Positions 1-12,124 of a stretch of 64,000 nt of DNA are shown here, one piece after another. The notes below the pieces were generated by a model, which was not told where the DNA came from, did no database searches, and worked only from the letters and a program-made list of their open reading frames with translations. The position numbers and the translations under genes are program-made. The DNA is from Microplitis mediator (Eukaryota; Arthropoda; Insecta; Hymenoptera; Braconidae). Position 1 is the stretch's first letter. Every line of letters begins with the position of its first letter. The stretch is from contig NC_079971.1 of the NCBI RefSeq assembly GCF_029852145.1, positions 16,270,667 through 16,334,666 of the forward strand, read 5' to 3'.

Positions 1-90
1 AAAATAAGTGAAAAAAAGATGAAGGTCATCACTCCAAAACTATGTTCAATGATTGATCGCACTGGTACATCCAATCGTAGCGCAACGTTT

Positions 91-358
91 CTAGTAGCAG
101 CAACTACAGCGGCTTGTGGACAAAAAATATCTAATGCTTCGATAAGTAGAGAAACTGTTCATCAGCCTCTAATAACTTTGGATTTTTAATTAGTTTTGAG
201 TCCCAACATATTGTTAGAGGAACTTTAGGAGAGAATTAATCTTTTAAATCTGTTGCTTTCTCAGCACGATATTTTTGGCGTGTGCGTCAAACAGTTTCTC
301 TACTTATCGAAGCATTAGATATTTTTTATCCACAAGCCGCTGTAGTTGCTGCTACTAG
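91..358. repeat. Inverted repeat with about 68-bp arms
   Basis: Arms at 91-158 and 290-358 are reverse complements with one or two mismatches; both carry the stretch around ctaatgcttcgataagtag or its complement. The spacer is about 130 bp. The structure fits a small hairpin MITE or a foldback relic. No clear target duplication was found at either side. Confidence 0.75.
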
Positions 359-2101
359 AATGTATAGTTATAGCTGTACACCCATTTTTAAGCAAATAAT
401 ATAATTTTCCTCATTGTACTAAAATGGAAAAGTATCATTACTTAAACAGGGATAAACGGCATTAGAATAAACTTTTTTTTTTTTTATTATTATTTTTGGA
501 TTACAAGTGAACGATTTATATCATGGCCAAGTAAAAAAATTTAATTTGGGAAATAACGGACACTCACATGGATATGCGAAACTTCTGGTAAGATCGTCCT
601 GAAAAGTTTGTCAATTTTTTCCTATCGAAACTATGTTTTAATGAGAAAATTTCGACAAGCATAACTTCTTATTCAACCTATTTTCCGGGAATTTATACGC
701 ATTTAAAATGAAGTAACGGAATCAATTAAAATTTTATATTTCTTGAGCGATTGGTTAAAATAACCTTTCAAGTATTATATCCGGCTTCCCGTATCTACCA
801 AAGAGGCTTTTTTGCCGTCGGCGCTGTAAAGTGCAGCGTTGAAAATTTCAAGGACAACAACTTCAGCCAATACCTTATCACACGGCGTCAACGTATCATC
901 CAATCAGGGAATTACACTTGACTGTGTTCTAAATTCATCCAACTATATATTCTCAATTGTTCTCTCCAGAACCGTGAACCGAAGTAATAAAAACAACGAA
1001 TATCAAGTCGTGCCAGCCTATGACGCTTAAAAAGTTAATGTATCTTCCTTGCTGGCCCAGGTGAGTCCTAAACCGCGTTACGTTTAGAAGAAAATCCTTT
1101 TATTTTACTTCTTTAAATTTGAATCGGCTTCTTAAATTATCTCACAGTCAAGTGATATCCAAAACCCACGGGAAAAACTTCTCAATTAGCGCAATCGAGG
1201 AAGCGTGGCAAATGGCTTGTTCTTGTTAACTACATTTCTGAATTTACATCTTCCTAATCGATTAATAAGTGTCAACAGCAATTTACATCTGAGTGAATTG
1301 CTGAAGTTGGAGTTTCAACCGAACTCAAATGAGCTATAAACTCAATAAATTACAAGTGTAGACCCATACGTTAAGTTTAATAGTTAGTTGTGAATCCCAG
1401 AGATTGAAGTGTAAAGGACTTTAGTATTAAGAACAATCTAACATCTTGTGAACTGAATACTACGAGCTTATAGGACAAACATCAAATAAACATTTATCAT
1501 GGGAGAAAACCGGTACATCAAATTATTTCTATGATGTAAGATCCATTCCCTCCTTCCTGGACCAAACCTTCATTATTCAATCAGGAGCCAACAGAAGCCG
1601 TTCACGGGAGTTACAGTCCAAAGGTCACGAAGATCAACTTGAAAGTAAGCAGTGATCATCGAAAGGTAGGTGAAATGATTTAATTCTTTAGCGCATAAAA
1701 TCCAAATTCTGCGTCGAATACACAGAGGCTCCTGCGGTGTTTATCGCTCGAGTTCTCACAACGAAAGTAAAACGTAGAGCTAATCCTCTGAGAAAATTCC
1801 CATGTTTGCCTGATGCCTCCCACTTGAGGCCCACGTGACCATTACCAATAATTAATCAATTAAATCAGGATGTAACACAAGAATTATAAATACAAGTCTA
1901 AATCAGTGGGAAAGTAATAAAAAATTTACCGAAAATTGTATAAGAAAATACACGCGTACGATGCTACCTGATTTGACTTAGACTGCTCTTATATGAAACT
2001 TTATTTTTTCTCATTTATTTGATAGCAATACAGTTGCAATTATCACTTTCATCATTTCTCGAAATAATAATCAAATGTTTTGTCAGAGGAGAAATTTTAG
2101 T
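359..2101. other. Anonymous sequence, no supported gene
   Basis: Only short frames occur here; the longest, 63 codons at 839-1030, has no support beyond length. I see no repeats shared with the rest of the window. AATAAA-type signals on the minus strand at about 1998-2019 probably belong to the small minus-strand gene that follows. Confidence 0.4.
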
Positions 2102-2464
2102 TCAAAAAGGATATGAATTATTTATTAGTGCGAGACACCAGTTTTGTAGCCCTGTATTTTGATAAAAACATCCCAGGGCTATAGGATTAACATTTGGGTA
2201 TAGCAGATTATTAGATGCATTTTTATCTTTTCTCACTTCTTTACTTATACCTGTAACGAAAAATATATATTCATAAATATCATCAAGAGTTCCATAATGA
2301 GAAATCGTTTTTAAATTATTATCTTTACATTTTTTACCGTAGTCTTTTTGTACGTCACTAAATATTTCTTCATTACAACCTGAGCGTAACGTTTCATCAT
2401 CGTTTGCGGTTTTCTCAAATTCTAAAGGAAGGTGTAATCGAAGCTTATGATTACTGGTAGACAT
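2102..2464 (-). CDS. Small intronless hypothetical gene, 120 aa
   Basis: This frame runs from an ATG at 2464 to a stop at 2102. It begins MSTSNHKLRLHLPLEF and ends CLALINNSYPF. The protein is mixed-charge and soluble in character, with six cysteines and no visible signal peptide, membrane segment or repeat. I do not recognise the family. Support for it being real comes from its flanks on the minus strand. A TATATA box (2515-2520) lies 28 bp before an arthropod-type TCAGT initiator (2490-2494), which would give a 5' leader of about 28 nt, and AATAAA motifs lie 80-105 bp past the stop (about 2019 and 2003). It stands alone among repeats. It could still be a fortuitous frame, or one exon of a decayed gene. 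Confidence 0.45.
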   Translation of the reverse strand: MSTSNHKLRLHLPLEFEKTANDDETLRSGCNEEIFSDVQKDYGKKCKDNNLKTISHYGTLDDIYEYIFFVTGISKEVRKDKNASNNLLYPNVNPIALGCFYQNTGLQNWCLALINNSYPF

Positions 2465-2489
2465 TATACTTCACGGCATCTAATCATAA

Positions 2490-2520
2490 ACTGACAGAAT
2501 TGCAAAAGATTTTGTATATA
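2490..2520 (-). promoter_or_regulatory. Candidate core promoter (TATA plus initiator)
   Basis: Read on the minus strand, TATATA at 2520-2515 is followed by TCAGT at 2494-2490, placing the initiator A at 2492, 28 bp downstream. This is the spacing expected of an arthropod RNA polymerase II core promoter, and it sits directly before the 120-codon frame. TATATA is common in AT-rich DNA, so the pairing rather than either motif is the evidence. Confidence 0.4.
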
Positions 2521-2679
2521 TTTATTTCATACTCAAATCAGTGTTGTATTAACAAATAAATTGTATCACTACAAAGATGCTCGTTGGCCTATTACAATCA
2601 GAATACTTTCATTGGTGGTCCAAGTTGTTATGCGAAAATCTAGAACAGTTGAAAAATGGCATAAAAGTTTAGATTCAAA

Positions 2680-2830
2680 CCCTGATTAAAAAAAATGATT
2701 AAAAATGATTTCACACGTTAAATGTCCATAAGAGACAGGATTAGAAATGATTTGAAGGATTAAAAAGTATTTAAAATGATTAAAAAACAAATCATTTTAA
2801 ATACTTTTTAATCATTTTTTTTAATCAGGG
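2680..2830. mobile_element. 151-bp MITE with CCCTGATTAAAA termini
   Basis: The ends are CCCTGATTAAAAAAAATGAT and its reverse complement, flanked by AA on each side (2678-2679 and 2831-2832), consistent with a 2-bp target duplication. The interior is built from AAAATGATT-type words and has an inner palindrome at about 2759-2820. A second copy of the family is at 41281-41432 and a truncated left end is at 54863. Confidence 0.85.
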
Positions 2831-3305
2831 AAGAGGAATTTTGAAGAATTCAATGTATATTTTATTCTTGCTATGGTGAATAGCCTGTTTTCGTAGAAAT
2901 TTTGTATAGAAATCCTTAATTGAAACTCCGAAAGATTCTATTGTATCAAAGTCATTTTCTAATTATCAATCTGAAAAGCTTTTTGTATGATTCGATGTAA
3001 TGAGTAGAGAGAAAACTATAATCGGAAATTCAAAATGTACACAACTCAATCTTCCATGTTATCTTTTGAATAATTAATCCACTTCCACATATTATCGAAA
3101 GATACATCCACATATTATTATTCTTTTTAAAACTGAAATATTGTATTTATTCAATTGACACGAGATAATTTTTAACAGTATAATACCGGCAATTCTTCTG
3201 CACTTAACTCATAAGAATAGTCTTATATAATCTATGAATCAAGAAAAAATAATAAAACCTGCATACAATGCTCAACGAATCTTAAAAAAAACTTACAAAA
3301 AATTT
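2831..3305. other. Anonymous AT-rich spacer
   Basis: I see no reading frame, RNA gene or structured repeat in this stretch. Confidence 0.4.
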
Positions 3306-4900
3306 TTGACTTCCCGCTAAAAATATTTACGATTTTCAAAAAATTCAGAAAGTTATTGGTTTCACCCCGATTTCCAAAAATCGGGTTTTCATCGTATGTT
3401 GACGTTTGAAGGTGCTAGGAGCTATTTTGCCATTTTCAGAGAGATGTTTGTATGTGTGTATGAGTATGTGTGTGTGTGCCTGTGTGTGTAGTTGTAGACC
3501 TTTCATATGTTTTTGATGAATTAACCGATTTAGATGGTTCTTGCAGCATTAAAAAGATTTCTTCTGATCTAAGATTTCCACAAAATTTTTTGATTATTTA
3601 CTCAAATTGACTGAGATGTTTAAGAAATATAAAAAAAAAATTTTTTTTCTTCGTTTTTTTTAGATATTTCAAGAACCGTCACATCAATCAATTCCAAAAT
3701 CTAACCAGCTCTGAAACTCGATAAAAGCTTTTGATTGCCGTCAAAAACTTCTCAATCGGATAATTTTTGAGAGATAATGTCGCTGATAGAAATAGTAAAA
3801 AACGGTTTTTCGCAAATATCTTCGAAATGTTTAAACCAATCATTTACAAAACTTAATCAGCTATAGAACTCAAGAAAACGCGCCGATTGCCACATTGAAC
3901 GTCGTAATCAATTAATTACTTTGAAAAGTATTGACGACGAAAAGTTTAAAAAATAAAATTTTATGTCATTTTTCACGGATAAATAATAATGTAATGTAGT
4001 AAAATATATTCAAAATTATACCAACTCTTAGTCTTTATAGTTTTTCTCGATCTCCACAGACTAAAATGCAACTCGTTCTTGAATTTAATCAATAGTATCG
4101 AGAAAAAAAATCGGTCTGTCAGTTGACCCTGCGGGCCAGCTTCAAAACTTCCCGCTGTTTTCGAGCTCAAGAACCTCGAAAACATTATTGTGAATTCCAT
4201 TTCGAGCTCTTCGAGCTCAAAAATACGTTTGTATGCTGTTGTTTTCGAAAAAAAACGTTTTTCACCATTTTTTCTCCAACGATATCTCTCAAACGAATAA
4301 ACCGATTGAGACGGTTGAGGTGGCAATCGACGCGTTTTATAAAGTTCTAAAGCTGATCGAATTTTGAATTTGACTTATCGAGTCGTTTTTGAGATATTTC
4401 AAAAAAATGAAAATAAATTTTTTTTTAATTCTTTCGACAACGGTTTCTCTTGAACGAATGAACCGATTTTGATGGTTAAGGTGGCATTCGACGCCGCTTA
4501 TAAAGCTCTAGAGCCCAGTCCATTTTGGAATCAATCCATCGAGCACATTAAAAGTTATAAAAAAAAACACTTTTAAAAAATTTTATTTTTGGAATATCTC
4601 TGAACGAGCCCTACCAATCAAGCTCAATTTTTTTTACAGCTTCAAGATATTGAGGAGCCGCGTCGAATGACACCTTAAAGTTCAAAATCGGTTCATCCGT
4701 TCAAAAGATACAGGTATTTACATACGCACGTACATACATACATACATACACTCGGACATCATCTTGAAATTAGTCAGAATAGCTCCCTAGGACCTCAAAA
4801 CGTCGACATCCGATGGAAATTCGATTTTCGTAAATCGGACCGAAACCAATAACTTCCGGAATTTTTGAAAATTTACAATTTTCTTAGCGGGAAGTTAAAA
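3306..4900. mobile_element. 1.6-kb non-coding TIR element, ACTTCCCGCTAA family
   Basis: The left end has GACTTCCCGCTAAAAATATT and the right end ttcttagcgggaagttaaaa, which are inverted. Inside are repeated blocks with the same theme (rescue phrases such as cgattgagacggttgaggtggcaatcga) and a GT-rich microsatellite at about 3450-3492. No coding frame survives. Related copies or fragments occur at 5100-5520, 19758-20831, 37440-38110, 52625-52910 and 54670-54862, making this the most widespread family in the window. The word cagcgggaagtttt plus a nearby ctggccc links it to the 600-bp tandem repeat at 22838-35290. Confidence 0.7.
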
Positions 4901-5099
4901 ATTGAAAAAAACAGTGTTTTCAGCATTTTTCTCGGATATTTTATATATTGACATTCTGATCTGATTTGAAAGTCACTTAAATCCTTATTTTGATCACTTA
5001 CATTGATTTCTGTCTAAATACATCTATCTAATTAAACACAATCGAAAACAAACATTTAAAAATCATTGCTAATCAATTATTTTCGATTCTTAACTTTTC

Positions 5100-5520
5100 A
5101 AACTTCAATATATAACGTAACTTAGTTTAAGCTTGAAAAGCTCAGAAAAAACAAGTGCAGCCAGGATTAATTCCGAGTTCGAAAATGCATTTACAGTAAC
5201 GTTTTCGAACTCTCTGATCTTGAAACAGCGGGAAGTTTTGGGTGCCTAGATTTTTTTTAAATTCAAACAAAAAATTTTCAATCAGCCGCATTTTTTTTAA
5301 TAAAATTACCGTGCCAGTGCTGTAACTTGGTGAAATCAAGCAACAGCACTTAATGATACAAGTGAAGCCACTGGTTCTTTCAGTTATAATTTATTATGAA
5401 AATATCTGGACACTGGTTGACTCTGTGGTAAGCTCCACAGCTTCTCGCTGTTTTCGAGTTCTATTAGCTTGAGAACAATATCGTAAATACATTTTCAAGC
5501 TCTTTAAGCTCAGAAACACT
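5100..5520. repeat. Degenerate fragments of the ACTTCCCGCTAA family
   Basis: At 5200-5245 the word cttgaaacagcgggaagttt occurs, and at 5430-5515 a diverged inverse block (cttctcgctgttttcgagtt) occurs. Both match interior parts of the element at 3306-4900. Confidence 0.55.
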
Positions 5521-8316
5521 CTACTTAAAATTACAAAAGCAATCGATTTCGCAATCAATATTTAAATACTGCAACGGCACTTTACTAATTATTTGATCGC
5601 ACCTAAAACTTATGACATGATTAATATCAAACTATAAGAAATATCTTACATATTGTTTCTTGATGATTCATTTCTACTTGGGAATAATGTTTTTGTACCT
5701 TCATCGAGATAAGCGCTTTACTACCTCTATGGAATATGACACTTTGATCGTTGATTTCAACAAATGCAGAACGAACTTCCTATTCTTAAATCTATTTAAC
5801 TTATGCAGAATAGCATTGAGTGATAACGTGATCTAAATTTTTCTCATAAAATCAAAGAGGTTGATTATTTGGAGAGTAGGAAATGATCAAAGGTGGAACA
5901 AGATTACAAATGGAGACGACTTTTTTGTGAGTATTAAATCAAAGCAGCGTCCTATCATTTCGTCTCGAAGCGGTCTATTGACCAGTACAGCAAACTGGTT
6001 TCATGGATGGGCCTCTCTCAGCCCACTTTTTCCAGAGTTATTTAAGATCATAGATCGGTTAGGCCCACAGAGTATTGACTCGTGGTGGTTGTGGTTAGAC
6101 ACTACATGTCCATGGGTTGAGTTCTTTGAACTTACGTCCGTTTCACGTTTACTCCTGGTCGTCTCTCGATTTCATTTTTTGATCAGGAGTGATGTCTGGA
6201 AGGTAGATGGGAATGCTTAAAACGTGTAAATATCTATGAGGGTGAGAAAATGGCTCCTGTAAATAGAGGCAAGCATTTAAAAGTACCCTAGTAGCTATCT
6301 CATTCAAGATCTTCAAATCACAGTTTGTATAGATATAATATTTCGCTGTATTCTCCTTGACTTGCTCAAGATTTGCTCCGGAACTGCACAATATTGCCAC
6401 TAGGGTAACTGGTCACTACTAAGCTTCGTTATATTAATGAATTTCTACACAATATAACATCATTACGACGCGTTCTCTCTAAGCTTATTAAACACGTATT
6501 CAACAGATACATAGGTTCAAAAAAGGACAGCTCCAACGAATTTTCAATTCTCACTTTAGGTACAGTTCTTTATCAATTAGTTTGATAAGAATAAGAATTA
6601 GTAGGAAATAAGAGAAGGCGTCCATAGATGAAGAACAAGGTAGAAGATAAATAAAAGGTTGTTATTTTCATTAATTATTAATGCAATAGTTGAATGTAAT
6701 GATCAGTTTTATTTGAGCGACTGAAAAAACAACGTGAGCCGAATTAGAACACACACAATTTTGATATCAGTACATTGAAATACAGCGAGCAAAGTTTGCT
6801 CATACTGAACGCTATTAGGCTACAGCTCCCACTAGATTCAAAGGTTTGAGCACGGCTGAAAAAGAAAGGTATTAGATAAAGCCACATTCACTCTCAACGA
6901 AGGCCCATCTGTTATTCCAGTGTCAAGGAAAAGGAGATGTTCAGACAGGCGGATAGGTCAACTAAAATATTGAAGCACTGCATCTAAATAAATTCACAAT
7001 ACAAGTAAGGAGCGAGCTTTTTGGGAAGTGAGCGGTTGATGTAGTTGATAGTCAAAACGGAGGATCCAAAACTTACGTTTGGCTTGGGAACAAGTGAACT
7101 ATACTCATCAAGAGAGGCGCATAGTTTTGTAACGAGTTGCATCTTTATACCTAGTGAGCTATTTACATCGTAAGACTTGTAATCATAAAACGATGATAAT
7201 CGAGTTCTCAAACCAAATTATATTATAACTCTTAGATTATTGGAATATTCACTTTTCCATATTCTCAGGTAACTTCGAGAGCTGAGAATCATTCAGAAAC
7301 TAATTTTTTTTGCTATTTACTTAGAATAACGTTTTATTCAACGGCAAACGGATACATTACTTGAAAAACCAAATCAACCATGACGCGTGGGCCTTCATTG
7401 ACAATTTGGCTACAACTAAAGAGTTATTTGTAATAACTTGGGATTGATTAAATAATTAATACGCTGGCCTGAGGGACGTATTTGTCATTCTTCTAAATAC
7501 GTCATTACTTATTGATCAAACATCCTATATCCTCCACTGCAACGATAATACGCAACTGTACTGGCTCATCAAAAAGCATTGAACTCCACCCTCTTAATGA
7601 GAATTTAAACTGGATTTCGGAACTCCATTTCGGTTTACATGATACTATGCAGGCTACGTTATGAAATTCGCTACAGAGCCAGTCCGAACTCATCAAATCC
7701 CACACGTGAACACTCTCAACTCCACGGTTAGCTAGGAGCCAAAATTTTGTGTTGAAACAAGTCAACAGCGTGTTGAGATACGAGAAGTAAGATAACATCG
7801 CATTGTAATTACGCCAAGACGTATCATGCTACATGTTACGGCGTAACATAGCAAAATACATAAATGGGATATAATTAAATAACTAAAAGAAAAATTATAA
7901 ATTAAAAACTAAACAAATCCAAGGTCAGATAAGTGGTCAGAATTTGTTGATGTAGAAAGATAACACCACAAATTTCCTTCTTTATTACTTATGAAGAAAT
8001 AATAATCTAGCCAATGAATCGAGCCATCAATTAAGCTATGATAAGCTCCCCAATGCTTACAACCTAAACAGTACTACCTTCAAATAATGCCGCGTGATGT
8101 TCTGCTGTTTTTCTTTATGGAGTCAAATGTCATCACCCCGATAACTTTTACATCTATGCATTATTGACTTTACGTTCAATTCACTTGGTCTTTCCGTATT
8201 CCCTTCTATTATCGACTAAAATAACATCGAAATAAAACCTATGATTGACACCCGTGACAGAAAATAAAATCATAAATAACGCTTAATACGCAACAGTAAC
8301 TATTGCACCATAACCC
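5521..8316. other. Anonymous sequence, possibly decayed coding or LINE material
   Basis: Base composition is slightly more GC-rich than the surroundings. The part at 6070-6200 shares the word gactcgtggtgg and its context with 39625-39740, so it belongs to an unclassified dispersed repeat. The plus strand at about 7525-7680 reads as a broken peptide (it includes CTGSSKSIELHPL) that loosely recalls the start of M1 aminopeptidases, but it has in-frame stops and I would not name it. No complete gene is supported. Confidence 0.35.
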
Positions 8317-8739
8317 CCCGATGAAAAAAGATTTTGTCTAATCATATATGATTATATATAAACATATATATGATCATATATGATTATATATAATCATATA
8401 TGAAGCTATATATAATCATGCATGGTTATATATGGAGTCATATATAGTTATATATGACCCCATACATAATTAGATCTGATCATACCTGGCTGTTATAAGC
8501 CCATATATAAGTCTATATATGATCAGATCTGATTATATATGAGTCTATATATAATTAGAAATGATCGTACCTGGCTGTTATAACCCCATATATAATCATA
8601 TATAAGTCTATACATGATTAGATCTGATCAGACATGACCGATATAAACTTATATGTAGTTATATATGTCTATGTATGATTAAATCTGATCAGACTTTATT
8701 GATATGTGTAAAATGCGCGAATGTACTTTGGGAATCTGG

Positions 8740-9461
8740 TGTAGGTGTGGTTAATTCAATAACTAACAATTAACACAAAAATTACAGATGATAAATCAGA
8801 TCTTTATTTAACAATATGTACACTGGATAACTGTAAGAAAAATAGCGAATGCAACTACAAGATACGCGATAGCGAATGCGACTGTAAAAGAATGCGCGTA
8901 TAAATTCGACACGTGGTCAGTAGCGGTTAATGACGCGATAATTAATTTATAATTAATGAAACGCGAGCAACAATTCAACATATACTCAATAATTAGTAGC
9001 CTTGATATACTAGCTAATTATTGAGAATATTTAAGCGGAGATTTAGCGGAGCGGTTCAGAATTATATGACACTAGATATATTATGTTGAGCGAAGCGGTT
9101 AGATGGATAGCTGTCTTTGTACTGATCGAACTACGAAGTCGATCCTGGCTTGAGCGAAGTTGAGCCGGCGTTTCCACTCGGTGCTGACGTGGCAGCATTG
9201 CTGCATAAGACAAACTTTCTCATTGGCTTAAATGCGCGCCAACCGGAAGTAGTTAACAGCCAATTTCCTTATTGGCTGCCGAGCACGCTGATATGAGACG
9301 AATTATTCCATTGGCCGGCTGGTAGCGGGTTCTCATGCCATTATGACACGGTCATGAGCAAGAAATTGCAGGTGTCGGGCCCAGATAGCGAGTGACCCGG
9401 CACTATTCTGACATTCAAGTCAGTAGCGACTTCGGCTGCTCCCGTACGTAGCGAAAGTACA
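8740..9461 (-). mobile_element. Possible solo LTR inside the TIR element
   Basis: The block is clearly richer in G and C than its surroundings. Read on the minus strand it starts TGTACTTTCGCTACG, contains ATTGG/CCAAT boxes and an AATAAA near its end, and finishes CACACCTACA, so it has the TG...CA ends of an LTR. I found no target duplication and no second copy in the window, so the boundaries are tentative. Confidence 0.3.
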
Positions 9462-9744
9462 CGAAGCTTTTCAAAATGATTAAGCTCGTGACTGAACAAT
9501 ATGAAACCAATAAATATTTAATTATGTATATAGTTCCTATAAAATTTATATATATATTAAATAATATGACAATTTTTTAATATCAAAGTTATTAAATTTG
9601 TATTCTGTCAACTATCAATCAAACTTAAATCCTCAATACTTAAAAAAAGTTAAAGGGTTTCGGCAGCAATTTAAAAGTATAAAGTATCAATTTGATTATT
9701 TGAGTTAAGTAATGCCATAAACTTTTCTTAATTATAAGTGTAGA

Positions 9745-9845
9745 ACAGACTAGAGGATCAGACTACAATCCAACGATAACCAAAGTTAAGCAGCATCGGC
9801 ATGGGACATTAATTGGACGGGTGACTTCGTAGTAAAATAGTAGTC
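9745..9845 (+). ncRNA. 5S rRNA-derived sequence (pseudogene or SINE3-like head)
   Basis: The stretch reads accaaagttaagcagcatcg and then, after a short gap, ggacgggtgacttcgtag. These align in order and spacing with the internal control region of animal 5S rRNA (box A and intermediate element with AAGTTAAGC, box C with GGGTGAC). The first part of the gene is too diverged to align well. It is most likely a pol III-type fragment carried by the TIR element, not a functional 5S gene. Confidence 0.65.
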
Positions 9846-10127
9846 AACGGATAGTAATTTTTTTTTTATTATTTAATTTGAACCGACATTTATATTGATA
9901 AAGACAATTAATCCTAATTAAATTACTTAATTAATAATTTACAGATATTCTAAATGAGATTCTAAAAATGACTATATTCGTTCATGCATGAGTATATATA
10001 ATCATATCTGTTCATATATAAACAGATCAAGTTATGTATGATCAGACCTGGCCAATTTTTGGATCTGATCATATATAGACAGTTATGCATGATCATATAT
10101 GATTAGACAAAATCTTTTTTCATCGGG

Positions 10128-11359
10128 CCAAGAAGTTTATTAGTAAAATAAATATTAACAACTTGAGACGCATATCCCAACGTATTGATAAAGAAGTAAA
10201 ACAAGCTAACAATTAACTCACTTCAGAACATCGGACGACCATGACATATTAGAGCAGAGCAAATAACGATAATGATAATTTCTTAACATCCTACAGAGAA
10301 TAATTAAATTCATAGCCACATACCTATTATAACAAGAGTAAATTATAATCGATCAGTAGATAAAAAAAATGTAATTTAAGATTAGATAAAAACTCATATA
10401 CAAACTAACTAACCATCAGAGGTCAACCAAGGAAACTAACTATTTCGCTCCCTCGTCTCTCTCTAAAACATACGTAAGCGCACAACTTCTACCTTCAATA
10501 ACTCAGCTAATAAATAAAATAATGATTAGCCAAGGTCCCATTATAACTCACTGGTGCCCCATCACCGATGGAATTAACAATATTTGCAATTTATTGAATA
10601 TTTATAATCAGAAACGGGCATAACTTTTAAACTACTAATGATAGGGGTAATTAACCATAAGCCATAGATAGATAGGAAAAAATGAATTACTAATTGCTAA
10701 ACACCCGAATCTTAATCTTACCGGATAATCTGTAATTAATCATTTAAAATAAGATCATCTAATAACCTTGGATCGAATCTCTTACTACCGCCTGCCTTCT
10801 CAAGGTTTCTGCTTGTGACGTAACACGTGACGTATTCCGTCATTTCTCTCACTAACACATACGAATATATCGATAATTTCTCCTTTAAATAACTCGATAA
10901 ATAATTAAAATAATGACAAACTAAGCATATCATAATAATCCGGTAGTATACCTTATCTAATCGAATCAACAATGATTTCAGATTATTTAATAATAATCCC
11001 ACAATAATTAAAAAAGGTATAACATATAAACCAATAACGGTAGAAGGAAATTACTATAATCAATCGAAAGATAATAATGAAAGGATTAATAATCAATAAA
11101 CACCCATGCCTCAAACCTAATTATATATATATTTATTTAATTGCTTTCCATATACATTGGTTGCAATGGGATCCACAAATTGGACTATTTATCAATTTAC
11201 ATAAAATTTCACAAATAAAAATAAAAATAAAAAAAATGTTACAATAATATTTGGTGTGAGGAAGTATTTACATTTTAAATTGATTCTCTCAAACTTTTGA
11301 CTCTTAAATTACAGCATATTGTTATGTGACGATATAGGCAATTGAGTTGTTCGGGCAGG
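10128..11359. other. Non-coding, with a faint diverged duplication
   Basis: The segments around 10495-10740 and 10880-11110 look like old, diverged copies of each other: both contain aataactc followed by aataaaataatga or a close variant, then cacccgaatctt or cacccatgcctc at the end. No gene is supported. Confidence 0.35.
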
Positions 11360-12124
11360 TACACGGAAAGAAAATTCTCGCAAAATTTACGATGTTAATA
11401 TCGTAATCGTGGACTAGACTTTTATTCGCGTTAATTTTAAAATATTTTTTTTCTAAATTTACTATGTGGGTTATATTTTTTACTATTTAACATCGTAATT
11501 TTAACAAAGACTTTTAGGATTAAAAATTACTTCAAAAATTACAATTTAACATCGTAAAAAAGAAGAAATAAAAATTACAATTCAAAAACTTTATTTATTT
11601 CTATATTTATCTTTCTATGTACTTTTGAGTAAAATGAATATTACAGTGCTGCCTCTGTTATAATACGATGTAAGCTATAAAAATTACGATGTTGTATCGT
11701 AATTTTTAAATATTAACTGCGTCCTCCGCAAGAGGCGCACTCATGACTTATGAATGTTTATACAAATCGTTTATATGGACTTTAATAACTATCTTAAGTG
11801 TAGGCTCTTCGGTGACCGAGTAGTCCAAGGCGTCGGACACTTCGCACTCGAAAGGACTTGGGTTCGAATCCAACGTCTGAACGATTATTATGTTATTCAT
11901 TTATTTAAAATTGCTCTTCAAATTTTACGATATTCACATCATAATTTATATAAACGAGCTTAAGACTTTGTATTATTTGTCTGAAGTATTATTTCTTAAA
12001 TGAAATTTCCAACGCTACATCGTAAAAATTATGATTTTGAAAGTCTAGTCTACCACTACAATAATCAATAGGACAAATTACGATATTATTATCGTAAATT
12101 TAATTAGAATTTTTTTTCCGTGTA
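11360..12124. mobile_element. 765-bp TIR element with tRNA-like core
   Basis: The ends TACACGGAAAGAAAATTCT and its near-complement (agaattttttttccgtgta) are inverted. Subterminal DNA is studded with ATCGTAA/TTACGAT words on both strands. A tRNA-like sequence sits at 11803-11882. There is no transposase. Confidence 0.75.
11803..11882 (+). pseudogene. tRNA-like sequence (Ser/Leu-type), degenerate
   Basis: The A-box-like gaccgagtagtccaagg and the B-box gggttcgaatcc are present at tRNA spacing. The arm between them (cggacacttcgcactcgaaa) does not form a proper anticodon stem, and the acceptor ends do not pair well. It resembles a class II tRNA head of the kind found in SINEs rather than a functional gene. 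Confidence 0.55.

Larger units (their letters stand above)
8317..10127. mobile_element. 1.8-kb TIR element, CCCGATGAAAAAA termini, with 5S-like core
   Basis: The left end CCCGATGAAAAAAGATTTTG (8317) is repeated inverted at 10108-10127. CC flanks both sides, a possible 2-bp duplication. Subterminal regions (8338-8700 and 9985-10110) are dense arrays of diverged ATCATATATGATTATATAT words. The interior holds a GC-richer block (8740-9461) and a 5S-rRNA-like segment (9745-9845). There is no coding capacity. A second left end of the family is at 53026. Confidence 0.8.

Noticed and set aside
7505..7798. 97-codon minus-strand frame, and a plus-strand peptide recalling aminopeptidase N
   Set aside because: Each has only weak resemblance; the plus-strand reading contains stops, and no neighbouring exons were found.
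8740..9461. Host promoter or CpG-island-like gene start
   Set aside because: It lies inside a TIR element with LTR-like ends and has no adjacent coding exon.
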